Shown here piece by piece: positions 16,294-24,385 of a DNA stretch of 64,000 bases. The translations under genes were made by a program, and so were the position numbers. The stretch lies in contig JAZQIM010000020.1 in NCBI GenBank assembly GCA_045541115.1, forward strand, positions 1-64,000, written 5' to 3'. Source of the stretch: Aphodoplasma sp045541115. Lineage in GTDB: Bacteria; Bacillota; Clostridia; UBA1381; UMGS1253. The notes beneath the pieces are model-generated. The model made no database searches. It was not told where the DNA came from and saw only the letters and a program-made list of their open reading frames with translations. How positions within the stretch are numbered: the stretch's first letter is position 1; every line of letters starts with the position of its first letter.

Positions 16294-16455
16294 TGAAGTG
16301 TTTCCTCCTTTTAGATTTAGATATATAGTTTTAGTTTACATAATACAGCCACGAGCCTATAAAAAATACGCACATTTCGTATGTTGCCGAACGATACATA
16401 CTCAATAGATGCGCTCATTTATACTTTCGAGCGGATTATGTCAACCACAATTCAC

Positions 16456-16484
16456 ATTATAGATTATGTAAACCGCAATATCAA
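16456..16484 (-). promoter_or_regulatory. Sigma-A promoter for SLH protein 1
   Basis: On the minus strand: TTGATA (16484-16479), 17-bp spacer, TATAAT (16461-16456). The predicted leader before the ATG at 16293 is about 155 nt, long enough for mRNA-stabilising structure. A second TTGACA-like site lies downstream but has poor spacing (15 bp). Confidence 0.6.
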
Positions 16485-16533
16485 CCCACAATATATGGTA
16501 ATACAGGAAAGAAGGAAACAAAGGGCAAAAAAA

Positions 16534-16559
16534 TATGGCGCAAGTTTTCTTGCGCCATA
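16534..16559 (-). terminator. Terminator of the O-acetylhomoserine sulfhydrylase gene
   Basis: TATGGCGCAAG, loop TTTT, CTTGCGCCATA: a perfect 11-bp stem. On the minus strand it is followed by seven T's. Confidence 0.85.
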
Positions 16560-16573
16560 GAATTTATGATATA

Positions 16574-17839
16574 TTATACATTCTCAAGAGCCTGCTTGAT
16601 ATCTTCAATAATATCGTCGACATTTTCAAGTCCGACAGAAAGTCTTATAAGACCGGGTGCTACACCTGCTGCATCGAGCTGTTCATCAGAAAGCTGACGG
16701 TGAGTCGAGCTTGCGGGATGAAGCACACATGTGCGAATATCTGCAACGTGTACAACGAGCGAAATAAGCTTTAGGCTGTCTATAAAGCGGACACCTGCCT
16801 CACGGCCGCCCTTTAAAGTAAAGGCGATTACGCCGCTGCATCCGTCGGGAAGATACTTCTTTGCCAAATCCTTATACGGATCATTTTCGAGGGTAGGGTA
16901 GCTTACACATTCAATTTTATCGTGCTTTGCAAGGAAATGCGCGACAATATCAGCGTTTTTGCTGTGACGCTCCATTCTTATCGGAAGAGTCTCCATACCC
17001 TGATTTATTAAAAAAGCACCCATAGCGCTCTGGCAAACACCCATATCGCGCATAAGTTGTACTCTTGCCTTTGTTATGTAAGCAGCTTTTCCGAAATCTT
17101 TTGCATATACAACGCCGTGATACGAATCGTCAGGTTCGGTAAATTCGTTGTATTTTCCGCATGTCCAGTCAAAATTACCCGAGTCAACTATCGCGCCGCC
17201 AACCTGAAGGGCGTGACCGTCAAGGTATTTTGTAGTAGAATGTGTCACGATGTCAGCGCCAAACTCGAATGGGCGGCAAAGTATCGGAGTTGCAAATGTG
17301 TTATCGATAATGAGCGGTACGTTGTTTTCGTGCGCAATTTTTGCAAAACGCTCAATATCAAAAACGGCAATTGTTGGATTTGTGATTGTCTCGCCGAAAA
17401 GCGCCTTTGTGTTAGGCTTAAAAGCGGCGCGGATTTCATCATCCGTCGCATCGTTGTCGATAAAAGTCACTTCTATGCCGAGCTTTTTTAAGGTAACGGC
17501 AAAAAGATTGAATGTTCCGCCATATATGGAGGCAGAGCTTATAAAATGGTCGCCGCTTCCAAGAATATTTAAAAGGGCGAGCATGTTTGCTGCCTGACCT
17601 GATGATGTGAAGAGTGCGCCGATGCCGCCTTCTAATGCAGCAAGCTTTTTTTCAACTGCATCAACAGTCGGATTGGCGAGTCTTGAGTAGAAAAATCCGC
17701 TTTCGGTTAAGTCGAAAAGCTTTGCGACCTGCTCGGTCGAATTGTATTTAAAGGTTGTGCTTTGATATATTGGCAAAGCGCGTCCTTCGCCGTTTTTCGG
17801 CTCATATCCTTCGTGCAGACATTTTGTTTCTATTTTCAT
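16574..17839 (-). CDS. O-acetylhomoserine sulfhydrylase (MetY type)
   Basis: A 421-residue PLP enzyme of the Cys/Met metabolism family. It makes homocysteine (or cysteine) from O-acetylhomoserine (or O-acetylserine) and sulfide, in the cytoplasm. Visible motifs are YSRLANPT, SSGQAANMLALLN, the SIYGGTFNLF segment, and the Schiff-base lysine in THSTTKYLDGH (K204). C-terminal SVGLENVDDIIEDI is typical of MetY/Cys3. The long insert (about 230-245, NFDWTCGKYNEFTEPDDSYHG) marks the O-acetylhomoserine group rather than cystathionine gamma-synthase. The ATG at 17839 is nine bases after AGGAG; an ATG at 17848 is too close. The leader is too short for a SAM riboswitch. It is monocistronic. Confidence 0.92.
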   Translation of the reverse strand: MKIETKCLHEGYEPKNGEGRALPIYQSTTFKYNSTEQVAKLFDLTESGFFYSRLANPTVDAVEKKLAALEGGIGALFTSSGQAANMLALLNILGSGDHFISSASIYGGTFNLFAVTLKKLGIEVTFIDNDATDDEIRAAFKPNTKALFGETITNPTIAVFDIERFAKIAHENNVPLIIDNTFATPILCRPFEFGADIVTHSTTKYLDGHALQVGGAIVDSGNFDWTCGKYNEFTEPDDSYHGVVYAKDFGKAAYITKARVQLMRDMGVCQSAMGAFLINQGMETLPIRMERHSKNADIVAHFLAKHDKIECVSYPTLENDPYKDLAKKYLPDGCSGVIAFTLKGGREAGVRFIDSLKLISLVVHVADIRTCVLHPASSTHRQLSDEQLDAAGVAPGLIRLSVGLENVDDIIEDIKQALENV

Positions 17840-17876
17840 ATAATGCATCTCCTATTTATTATCTAATACAGAAAAC

Positions 17877-17905
17877 ATCATATCATAAAAAGAAAAATGA
17901 GTCAA
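17877..17905 (-). promoter_or_regulatory. Sigma-A promoter for the sulfhydrylase gene
   Basis: On the minus strand: TTGACT (17905-17900), 17-bp spacer, TATGAT (17882-17877). Confidence 0.6.
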
Positions 17906-17935
17906 GAAAAAACGAAGTGGCGACTGCTGCACATA

Positions 17936-17966
17936 AGAAAAGACGGTGATTTTCCACCGCCTTTTT
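17936..17966 (-). terminator. Terminator of the PG-binding operon
   Basis: GGCGGTG and CACCGTC (17961-17955 and 17948-17942) form a stem on the minus strand followed by TTTTCTT, a few bases after the stop at 17972. Confidence 0.75.
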
Positions 17967-17971
17967 ATTAG

Positions 17972-19108
17972 TTAGCGAAAATCCCACCTAAGCGGCGGCT
18001 TTTTTTGTGTGGTTGCATTTGAATTCTGCTGACCGTTTCGCTCGTTTTGCACTGTGTTGTTTGGCGTGTTTTGTGAGGTATTATTTGGCGTGAAGTTCTG
18101 TGTGTTGCGTGGTGCATTATCAGTTGTGTCATTTTGTGTATTACGCGATGCATTATTAGGCGTAAAATTCTGTGTATTTCGGGACGTATTATCAGTTGTG
18201 ATATTCTGACTGTTACGAAAAGTATTAACCGGGAAGTTATTTGTGGAAGAGGTGTTATCCTGAACATATCTGTTTTCCATATCAGTATCATTATTCATTT
18301 GGTCCTGAGTGCTGCGTTGCATCTGATTTTGATTTGAAATTTGAGCGTTGTTTTGCGGCGCAAGTGAACTTTCATCATTTATCTCGCGCCTTATGTTGTA
18401 GGCATCGAGCCTGGGCGTAATGATGCCTATGCGCTCATTTTCGGGCATCTGCATAAGCTCGCGCTCACGGCGAATGTCGCTTGTGATTTCGTTTCTGTCC
18501 ACATAGTTTTCAAAAGGCTGCATTTTATTAGGGGCAGAATTATTTTTTTGTCTGCGCATATTCTCAGTTGCTTTGCTCAGGCCGAAAGTATCTTTCGATA
18601 CGAGGTTTTCATATATTCTTGAAAGCTCCCGCCAGCATTTTACGTCGATTTCTCCGCCACAGTTACGCTCGAGTGCATTTTGCAGCTGTTTTGTAGTTTC
18701 GACGACATCGCCTTCATGCTTATTTGATATTTCAAAAGAGTCTATATTGTCAAAAAGCTGCGCGATAGCGTATATAATTGATTGTATCGGATAGTGAAAG
18801 TCTGCCGAATCGCCTATCTTTATTACGTGAGACGAAGACGGGAAAAGAGAAGTTCTCGGCGGTTCGCCTACATAGATAACCGCCTTTGAATATTCCTCTA
18901 TAATTTTATCCCACGTATCATTATCGACTTCGCCTGTCTGATTAAGTCCGTGTTCTTTTTGAAAAGCTAGTACAATACGCTCGGTTTGCTCTCCGTATAT
19001 GCCATCGGGGATAAGAGTGGGGAATGTGCCGTTTGCCTGCGCTATTACACGCAAAAATTCCTGAAGATTATATATCGGCTTTCCTACGCCTGATGCAAAT
19101 TGTTCCAT
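17972..19108 (-). CDS. Peptidoglycan-binding protein with Asn/Thr-rich 12-residue repeats
   Basis: 378 residues, no signal peptide or membrane helix. The N-terminal 70 residues form a PG_binding_1-type domain (GIYGEQTERIVLAFQKEHGL, then GEVDNDTWDKI). A second, degenerate one lies at about 95-170 (KIGDSADFHYPIQSIIYAI... CWRELSRIY). Next comes a charged linker with MPENERIGIITPRLDAYN. The tail is low-complexity, with five 12-residue repeats (296-355) of the type RNTQNFTPNN. It is the last gene of a three-gene operon (15 bp after the SpoIID-like gene) with a good AAGGAGG RBS. Because all three proteins lack signal peptides, a role on the mother-cell side of the spore (coat or cortex) is plausible but inferred. 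Confidence 0.75.
   Translation of the reverse strand: MEQFASGVGKPIYNLQEFLRVIAQANGTFPTLIPDGIYGEQTERIVLAFQKEHGLNQTGEVDNDTWDKIIEEYSKAVIYVGEPPRTSLFPSSSHVIKIGDSADFHYPIQSIIYAIAQLFDNIDSFEISNKHEGDVVETTKQLQNALERNCGGEIDVKCWRELSRIYENLVSKDTFGLSKATENMRRQKNNSAPNKMQPFENYVDRNEITSDIRRERELMQMPENERIGIITPRLDAYNIRREINDESSLAPQNNAQISNQNQMQRSTQDQMNNDTDMENRYVQDNTSSTNNFPVNTFRNSQNITTDNTSRNTQNFTPNNASRNTQNDTTDNAPRNTQNFTPNNTSQNTPNNTVQNERNGQQNSNATTQKKPPLRWDFR
18044..18223 (-). repeat. Five tandem 36-bp (12-codon) repeats
   Basis: In-frame repeats encoding five 12-residue units: TFRNSQNITTDN, TSRNTQNFTPNN, ASRNTQNDTTDN, APRNTQNFTPNN, TSQNTPNNTVQN. Units 2 and 4 and units 1 and 3 are more alike, so the ancestral duplication may have been a 24-residue block. 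The copy number may vary between strains. Confidence 0.85.
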
Positions 19109-19123
19109 AAGTATTACCTCCTT

Positions 19124-20563
19124 TTAAGAAACTGCATTTTGTGAGTCGCTTTGACCTTTTTTGAGGGTGTTTCCGGGGAATTGTGTAGGGCGTGTGAGCG
19201 TGGAGGAAACAACATTTTTATATGTATTTGCAATTGAGTTCCACGTCTGCTCATCGACGCTGCCTGTTACGGGCAAATCGAATGCCTGCTGATATTTTGT
19301 AACGGCGAGCCTTGTAGCGTTATCAAAATCACCTGTGACATCTACTGCGTCAAGCCCTGGGTTTGTTACAGATATTGCATTAAGATATTGCTGAAGAACG
19401 CGAACATCATCTCCTGTAGAGCCGCTTGACAAGACGGTTCCGGGGTACGGAGTTGTTTTTATATCGAGCAGAGTATCGCCCCTGAACACCTGGTCTACTA
19501 TGCCTTTAAAATCGTCATACATTGCGTTCCACGTTATTGCGCCGACGATGCCGTCTGTCTTAAGACCGTTGTTTTTCTGAAAAGCAATTACGGCGTTTTT
19601 CGTTTCCGGTCCAAAGCTTCCTGTTATGGCAACGGGCGGAATGTATGGGTTTACGCTTGCAATCACATTTATAAAAAATTGCAGTATGGTTACTTTTTCG
19701 CCCTCATTACCCTCCGAAATTGCATCGGGATATTCAAGGCTTCTTCCAAAGATTGTCTGACCTTCCGAATTGAGCTCGGACAGGCGTGTTATTCCGGTAT
19801 ATAGATTTATCATCTTATACCAGGTTGCTTTTCCGACGATTCCGTCGACAGTAAGGTTAAATACACGCTGGAACTGCCTTACTGCCTTTTCTGTCGCCTC
19901 GCCAAAAATTCCGTCGACAGGATACATCTTAGGTATCGAAGGATAATTTGTTGAAATTCTGTTTATAGCAGTCTGGATTGTTGCGACATTTTCTCCGCGG
20001 TCGCCACGGCTGATTGGATAGCCGGGATATGAGCGCGTGATGTTTCTTATAGGAGCATCGACGACGAGCTCTATGTTGTAGCCGTAGTAGTTATATAAAA
20101 TATCGAGCGAAGAATAGCCCTGTCTTGCGAGGTATTCGCTGCCCCATTGTGACAGGCCTTCGCACGTTACGGTCGTACCGTTACAGTATTTTGCTGCGAG
20201 CGGCTCTGCAAAGCCACGGCGCCTTATGTAGTCGTTAAAAATTTCGCTTACAATGCGGTCTATATTTGAAAAGATGTTTCTGCCGTATATAAATTTCTGG
20301 TCGATTGCCGTAGAGCTTGTGATATCAAAATCATATCCTCTGCTCGGATAAAACTCGGTATACACACGGTTTAGCGCATACGATATCTGCGCGTAAACAT
20401 TTGCATAGATTGCAGCTTCATTCCAGGTTGGATAAATTTCGCTTGACGCGACGTTTTTAATATAATCTTCAAAGTCAACAACGACATTCTGGGCATTTTC
20501 GCCCGGCGCGCCGAGGTGGACGGTTATCGTTTGCGGGACATATGGTATAATGGGCGTTGCCAT
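19124..20563 (-). CDS. SpoIID-like domain protein with three peptidoglycan-binding domains
   Basis: 479 residues, no signal peptide. Residues about 10-170 resemble the SpoIID/LytB amidase-enhancer fold (peptidoglycan-processing in engulfment): the conserved Glu segment SSEIYPTWNEAA (E42), then AQISYALNR, and CEGLSQWGSEYLARQGYSSLDILYNYYG. Three PG_binding_1 domains follow (about 186-255, 286-352, 382-450), each with the pattern (V/T)DG(I/S)FG.AT..AV..FQ and GIVG..TW. SpoIID itself is an exported lytic transglycosylase of about 340 residues without these domains, so this is a different architecture. It is the middle gene of an operon between a small Ig-like-fold protein and the repeat-bearing PG-binding protein. 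The catalytic activity is unproven. Confidence 0.8.
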   Translation of the reverse strand: MATPIIPYVPQTITVHLGAPGENAQNVVVDFEDYIKNVASSEIYPTWNEAAIYANVYAQISYALNRVYTEFYPSRGYDFDITSSTAIDQKFIYGRNIFSNIDRIVSEIFNDYIRRRGFAEPLAAKYCNGTTVTCEGLSQWGSEYLARQGYSSLDILYNYYGYNIELVVDAPIRNITRSYPGYPISRGDRGENVATIQTAINRISTNYPSIPKMYPVDGIFGEATEKAVRQFQRVFNLTVDGIVGKATWYKMINLYTGITRLSELNSEGQTIFGRSLEYPDAISEGNEGEKVTILQFFINVIASVNPYIPPVAITGSFGPETKNAVIAFQKNNGLKTDGIVGAITWNAMYDDFKGIVDQVFRGDTLLDIKTTPYPGTVLSSGSTGDDVRVLQQYLNAISVTNPGLDAVDVTGDFDNATRLAVTKYQQAFDLPVTGSVDEQTWNSIANTYKNVVSSTLTRPTQFPGNTLKKGQSDSQNAVS

Positions 20564-20604
20564 ATACTTTGTGCCTCCATTTCTTTATAAATAATTGTGC
20601 CGCT

Positions 20605-20994
20605 TTACAGGTTTTGCGGCGTTACATATACTCTTTCAATGTTTTCGCTTGAATTTCGGATGTTGTCGGCGATAGGAATAAGCTCGACGCGCTGTTCTGT
20701 TGTAATTCCACCAAAAACCTGTGCATCGACTATCGTTACGGGGTAGTAGCCGGGGTGCTCAACGTGTATATCGAAAACGGCAAAAACGTTTCCGTTTCCC
20801 GGCTCTTGCGAAAGAGCACCATCGGGTGTATCTACTTCTATTGGCGATGTGCGTCCGTCTTCGTTAGTGGTACGAAAACCTATGAGATTTGTATTTTGCT
20901 CATCTCGCTGTATAACAGTTACCGACGCATCGGCTACGGGAATAACCTGTCTTGCCGTAAAAATCTGCGTCGTAATATAACCTTTTGATGCCAT
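20605..20994 (-). CDS. Small carboxypeptidase-regulatory-like (beta-sandwich) protein
   Basis: 129 residues, no signal peptide. The sequence (TARQVIPVADASVTVIQRD... LIGFRTTNEDGRTSPIEVDTP... VFDIHVEHPGYYPVTIVDAQVFGG... QRVELIPI) has the strand pattern of CarboxypepD_reg/prealbumin-like domains, which are binding or scaffold modules. It is first in the operon; the SpoIID-like gene starts 41 bp downstream. The ATG at 20994 is preceded by AAGGAGGC. An adaptor role for the other two proteins is inferred only from the operon. Confidence 0.7.
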   Translation of the reverse strand: MASKGYITTQIFTARQVIPVADASVTVIQRDEQNTNLIGFRTTNEDGRTSPIEVDTPDGALSQEPGNGNVFAVFDIHVEHPGYYPVTIVDAQVFGGITTEQRVELIPIADNIRNSSENIERVYVTPQNL

Positions 20995-21041
20995 ATTTAT
21001 GCCTCCTTTATAGAGTTAATATAATTATTGTGTTGCATAGT

Positions 21042-21047
21042 ATTATA
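21042..21047 (-). promoter_or_regulatory. Possible -10 for the PG-binding operon
   Basis: TATAAT on the minus strand about 50 bases upstream of the 20994 start, but the sequence 17 bp further on (GAATAA) is a poor -35. That leaves room for an activator or an alternative, for example sporulation, sigma factor. Weak evidence. Confidence 0.25.
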
Positions 21048-21183
21048 TTTTAAGTTACACTCTGTTATTCCCAAAGAGAAATTGATTTTTGTTTTTTTCT
21101 AATATGTATTGCAGATTTGGTTTTATTTGTGATAAAATATAATAAATATATTTGTGCGCTTAAATAAAAGGAGGATATGCTCT

Positions 21184-21867
21184 GTGAAAATACTGATTGT
21201 CGATGACGAGAAACTTCTTGTCAAGGGAATAAAATTTAATTTTGAACAAGACGGCTACACATGTGAAGCGGCATATGATGGAGAAGAAGCCGTCAAAATG
21301 GCGAAGGACAAGTCGATTGACCTTATAATTCTCGACCTTATGCTTCCGAAAATTGACGGACTTTCCGCGTGCCAGAAAATCCGTGAGTTCTCGACAGTGC
21401 CGATTGTTATGCTTACGGCAAAAAATGAGGACATGGACAAAATCATGGGCCTTGAATACGGTGCCGACGATTATCTTACAAAGCCGTTTAATATTCTTGA
21501 GCTTAAGGCGAGAGTGAAGGCGATACTTCGCCGCGCATCGCATACAGACAAAAAAGATGCATCGAAAAATGTGACGGTCGGAACGGTGTCGCTCGATTAT
21601 AATTTCCGCCGCGCCACAATAGATGGAAAGACGATAGAGCTTACCGCAAAGGAATTTGACCTTATCGATTTGTTTATATCAAATCCCGGAAAAGTGTATA
21701 GCAGAGAAAATCTGCTCGATATTGTGTGGGGATATGATTATCCGGGCGATATACGCACAGTAGATGTGCATGTACGCCGTCTGCGCGAAAAGATTGAGCC
21801 AAATCCCGCACAGCCGACATTTATACACACAAAGTGGGGAGTTGGTTACTATTATAAAGAAGCCTGA
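21184..21867 (+). CDS. OmpR/PhoB-family response regulator
   Basis: 227 residues. The receiver domain (1-115) has the acidic pair VDDE, phosphoacceptor D51 (IILDLMLPKIDG), Thr in VMLTAK and Lys in LTKPF. The winged-helix DNA-binding domain (about 130-225) has the recognition region VDVHVRRLREKIEPNP and the terminal TKWGVGYYYK. GTG at 21184 is chosen: AGGAGG lies nine bases before it and the protein begins MKILIVDDE, whereas an in-frame ATG at 21154 precedes the RBS. It overlaps or abuts the histidine kinase gene, so the two are co-translated. The target genes are unknown; the layout resembles WalR/PhoP-like pairs. Confidence 0.93.
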   Translation: MKILIVDDEKLLVKGIKFNFEQDGYTCEAAYDGEEAVKMAKDKSIDLIILDLMLPKIDGLSACQKIREFSTVPIVMLTAKNEDMDKIMGLEYGADDYLTKPFNILELKARVKAILRRASHTDKKDASKNVTVGTVSLDYNFRRATIDGKTIELTAKEFDLIDLFISNPGKVYSRENLLDIVWGYDYPGDIRTVDVHVRRLREKIEPNPAQPTFIHTKWGVGYYYKEA

Positions 21868-21868
21868 G

Positions 21869-23287
21869 TTGAAAATTTCTAAAACATCACTTCGATGGAA
21901 GATGGTCAGCGCCTATCTTTCCGTCAGTCTTCTGGCGCTTATCTTTATGAGTGTATATATTTTATCTTCGCTGCAGGATTATTTTTACAGCAAAGAAAAG
22001 GTTGCGATGTTTACGAAGGCAAATGTCGTTGCAAACATTGTGCTTGAATCACAGACAACGGACCCGTATGCACTTTCCGAAGCGACAACTGAGCTTTTTT
22101 CCGATAAGCCGATGCGACTGATGCTTCTTGATACGCAGGCGATTGTAACTTACGATAACGATTCTGCAAACAGCCTGCGCGGAAAAATGTTTATGAAAGA
22201 TACTATAAAGAGTGCGCTTTTAGGAGAAGATTCAAACAGCGTATATAAAAATGAAGGCGCTGCAAACAGTATGGACGTTGCAGTTCCCATAAGAGTAGCA
22301 TCAAAGGTTACGGGCGTCGTATACTTAAGCCAGTCACTGAGCGAGTCTGACAACTTTTTGGGAGACATTACGTCGTCACTTATTGTGATTTCTTTTGTTG
22401 TCAGTGCACTTATAGCACTTATGAGTGCAATTCTTGCAAAAATATTTACATCGCCGCTTATTAAGCTTACAAATGCGGCAAATGAAATTTCGCAAGGTAA
22501 CTTTAATCAGATGGTTTCGGTGCATGGACACGATGAAATTGCATCACTGGCAGATACATTTAATAAAATGATAACACAGCTTGCGCTTGTAGAAGAAAAA
22601 AGACGCATGTTTGTCTCTGATGCGTCGCATGAATTAAAAACACCGCTTGCGACGTTAAAATTATTATCCGAATCGATACTTCAGAGCGAAAATCCCGATC
22701 CTGCGATGGTACGTGAATTTTTAGAGGATATGTCAAACGAGGTGGACAGGCTCACACGTATTGTGGAAAGACTGTTAGACCTTACGAAGAACGATTCGCA
22801 AAAAACCTGTCTGCAGCTCGAAACAGTAGATTTAAATAAGCTTGTCACAAGAATCGTACGAAAGCTTCTGCCGCTTGCGCGTTCAAAGGGAATAAAACTT
22901 AATTTTTCATATAATCCTGATGTGCCGCACACACAAATGCTTCTTGACTATGACAAAATATATGAGGCGATCTACAATATTGTTGACAACAGTATAAAAT
23001 ATACCGATAAAGGCGGAAATGTGAAGATTGCGCTTTCGGCGGATATAAGTAAAACAGTTATTGAGATAGAAGATGACGGAATAGGAATTCCGAAAGAAGA
23101 CGCCGCATCAATTTTTGACAGATTTTACCGCGTGGACAAGGCGCGTGCCAGAGAAACGGGCGGAACGGGACTTGGGCTTGCGATTGCGCAGGATGCCGTT
23201 GTGATGCATGGCGGACATATTGAAGTAATAAGTGAAGAAGGCGTCGGAAGCAAGTTTGTAATCATACTTCCGTATGCAGGAAAATGA
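21869..23287 (+). CDS. Membrane sensor histidine kinase
   Basis: About 472 residues. Order of parts: TM1 (about 13-35), an extracellular sensor region of about 150 residues, TM2 (about 170-192), HAMP, HisKA with SDASHELKTPLATLK (His254), then N-box NIVDNSIKY, G1 DDGIGIP, and G2 GTGLGLAIA. It is the partner of the upstream response regulator. The start is unclear: TTG 21869 lies one base after the regulator's stop, TTG 21842 would overlap it by 26 bp just after GGGGAG, and ATG 21902 begins right at TM1. The signal sensed cannot be read from the sequence; the sensor domain matches no family I recognise. Confidence 0.9.
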   Translation: MKISKTSLRWKMVSAYLSVSLLALIFMSVYILSSLQDYFYSKEKVAMFTKANVVANIVLESQTTDPYALSEATTELFSDKPMRLMLLDTQAIVTYDNDSANSLRGKMFMKDTIKSALLGEDSNSVYKNEGAANSMDVAVPIRVASKVTGVVYLSQSLSESDNFLGDITSSLIVISFVVSALIALMSAILAKIFTSPLIKLTNAANEISQGNFNQMVSVHGHDEIASLADTFNKMITQLALVEEKRRMFVSDASHELKTPLATLKLLSESILQSENPDPAMVREFLEDMSNEVDRLTRIVERLLDLTKNDSQKTCLQLETVDLNKLVTRIVRKLLPLARSKGIKLNFSYNPDVPHTQMLLDYDKIYEAIYNIVDNSIKYTDKGGNVKIALSADISKTVIEIEDDGIGIPKEDAASIFDRFYRVDKARARETGGTGLGLAIAQDAVVMHGGHIEVISEEGVGSKFVIILPYAGK

Positions 23288-23358
23288 TTTTTTATAAATT
23301 TGCCCTAATTTAATAGTTTTGTAATGATTATATTGTATAATTATTGTAGCAGTAAAAA

Positions 23359-23382
23359 TTTTTTGTATTTATATACAAAAAA
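23359..23382. terminator. Hairpin between the histidine kinase and GerMN genes
   Basis: TTTTTTGTAT and ATACAAAAAA form an AT-only stem just before the GerMN gene. It may be partial termination or just AT-rich sequence; the genes may still be co-transcribed. Confidence 0.3.
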
Positions 23383-23398
23383 CTGGTGGTGATATTAT

Positions 23399-24349
23399 TT
23401 GAAAAAAAGCAGAGCAATAGCAGTAATTATAGCATGCACTGTTGGGTTTGTGCTTTTGTGCACGCTGGGGTATTTTGTCTATGACGGCTTTGATAAGCCG
23501 ACAGCCGTGCAAAACGAAAGTTTCTCTCTGTACTTTTTAGACAGCACAAAAACAAAACTTGTATCGGAGCCGGTAATAGTAGAACAATTAAGTGAAATGG
23601 ATACGCTGACATCTCTTGTAAATCTTCTTATTGCAGGACCGAAAGACAGCGTTGAGAAAAAACGTGCAATACCTGAAAACACGACACTTTTGTCTGTTAC
23701 AAAGGAAGAAAACATTGCCACGGTGAATTTTTCGCCGGAGTTTTATGGGGAAAGCGACATTGATAACGCGCTTGCAGCAGCAACCATTGTTAAGACGCTT
23801 TGTGAAACGGGTATAGTAGAAAAAGTAAAAATTCTCATTGACGGAAATGAACTTATAGGCTCTGACAAGGTTGCATATGGCGCGCTTGGAAGCGATGACA
23901 TTGTGGATGGTTCACAGACGGCAAACAACAGCGTTGTGATATCTCTTTATTTTGCCGATAAGGATGCAAGGGGATTGCAGCTTGAAAAGAGAACGGTTGC
24001 GCGAAATGACAAAGAGCCTGTCGAAAAAATCGCTATAGCAGAGCTTATGCGCGGCTCGCTTTCTGATGGGCAAAAGCTTATCCCAAGCGAAGCAAAGCTT
24101 ATTTCGACTGAAGTAAAAGACGGCGTGTGCTTTGTAAACTTTTCAAAGGAGTTTTCGGAGAAAAGAACAGCAGGCTCAAGTGCTGAGCTTCTTACAATAT
24201 ACTCTGTTGTAAACACACTTACAGAGCTTGAGAATATAAACAAAGTACAGTTTTTGATTGAGGGACAAAAAATCGACTCATACGGCAACATGGTATTTGA
24301 TGAGCCGTTTATAAAAAATGAAGAGTTAATAAATCAAGTTGAGGATTAG
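23399..24349 (+). CDS. GerMN-domain protein (two GerMN repeats)
   Basis: 316 residues. The N-terminal hydrophobic segment (about 5-28, VIIACTVGFVLLCTLGYFVY) is a signal or membrane anchor. Two GerMN domains follow (about 40-150 and 178-300), each with the pattern LVNLL..GP.., AIPENTTLLSV, and ATVNFS.EF. GerM, the namesake, acts in sporulation and germination of Bacillus; GerMN/Gmad1 domains are also found in cell-envelope lipoproteins linked to two-component systems. Here it follows a response regulator and kinase, so it may be an accessory or target. The start is TTG 23399 with GGTGGTGAT upstream. It ends at a strong terminator. Confidence 0.85.
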   Translation: MKKSRAIAVIIACTVGFVLLCTLGYFVYDGFDKPTAVQNESFSLYFLDSTKTKLVSEPVIVEQLSEMDTLTSLVNLLIAGPKDSVEKKRAIPENTTLLSVTKEENIATVNFSPEFYGESDIDNALAAATIVKTLCETGIVEKVKILIDGNELIGSDKVAYGALGSDDIVDGSQTANNSVVISLYFADKDARGLQLEKRTVARNDKEPVEKIAIAELMRGSLSDGQKLIPSEAKLISTEVKDGVCFVNFSKEFSEKRTAGSSAELLTIYSVVNTLTELENINKVQFLIEGQKIDSYGNMVFDEPFIKNEELINQVED

Positions 24350-24350
24350 A

Positions 24351-24385
24351 AAAGAGGCTATGACAAGCGTCATAGCCTCTTTTTT
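24351..24385. terminator. Bidirectional terminator between GerMN and HAD genes
   Basis: AAAGAGGCTATGAC, loop AAGC, GTCATAGCCTCTTT: a perfect 14-bp stem between convergent genes. Confidence 0.9.

Noticed and set aside
16400..16440. Second promoter (TTGACA with 15-bp spacing) before SLH protein 1
   Set aside because: The spacing is poor, and a 17-bp spaced TTGATA/TATAAT lies just upstream.
17840..17905. SAM (S-box) riboswitch sought upstream of the sulfhydrylase gene
   Set aside because: The leader is under about 40 nt, too short for the aptamer, and no S-box motif is visible.
18044..18223. Possible CRISPR-like array because of regular repeats
   Set aside because: The 36-bp units are contiguous, in frame and coding, with no spacers and no cas genes.
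21764..21868. Upstream in-frame extension of the histidine kinase inside the response regulator gene
   Set aside because: The N-terminal residues encoded there look like off-frame regulator sequence; a start near 21842-21902 is far more likely.
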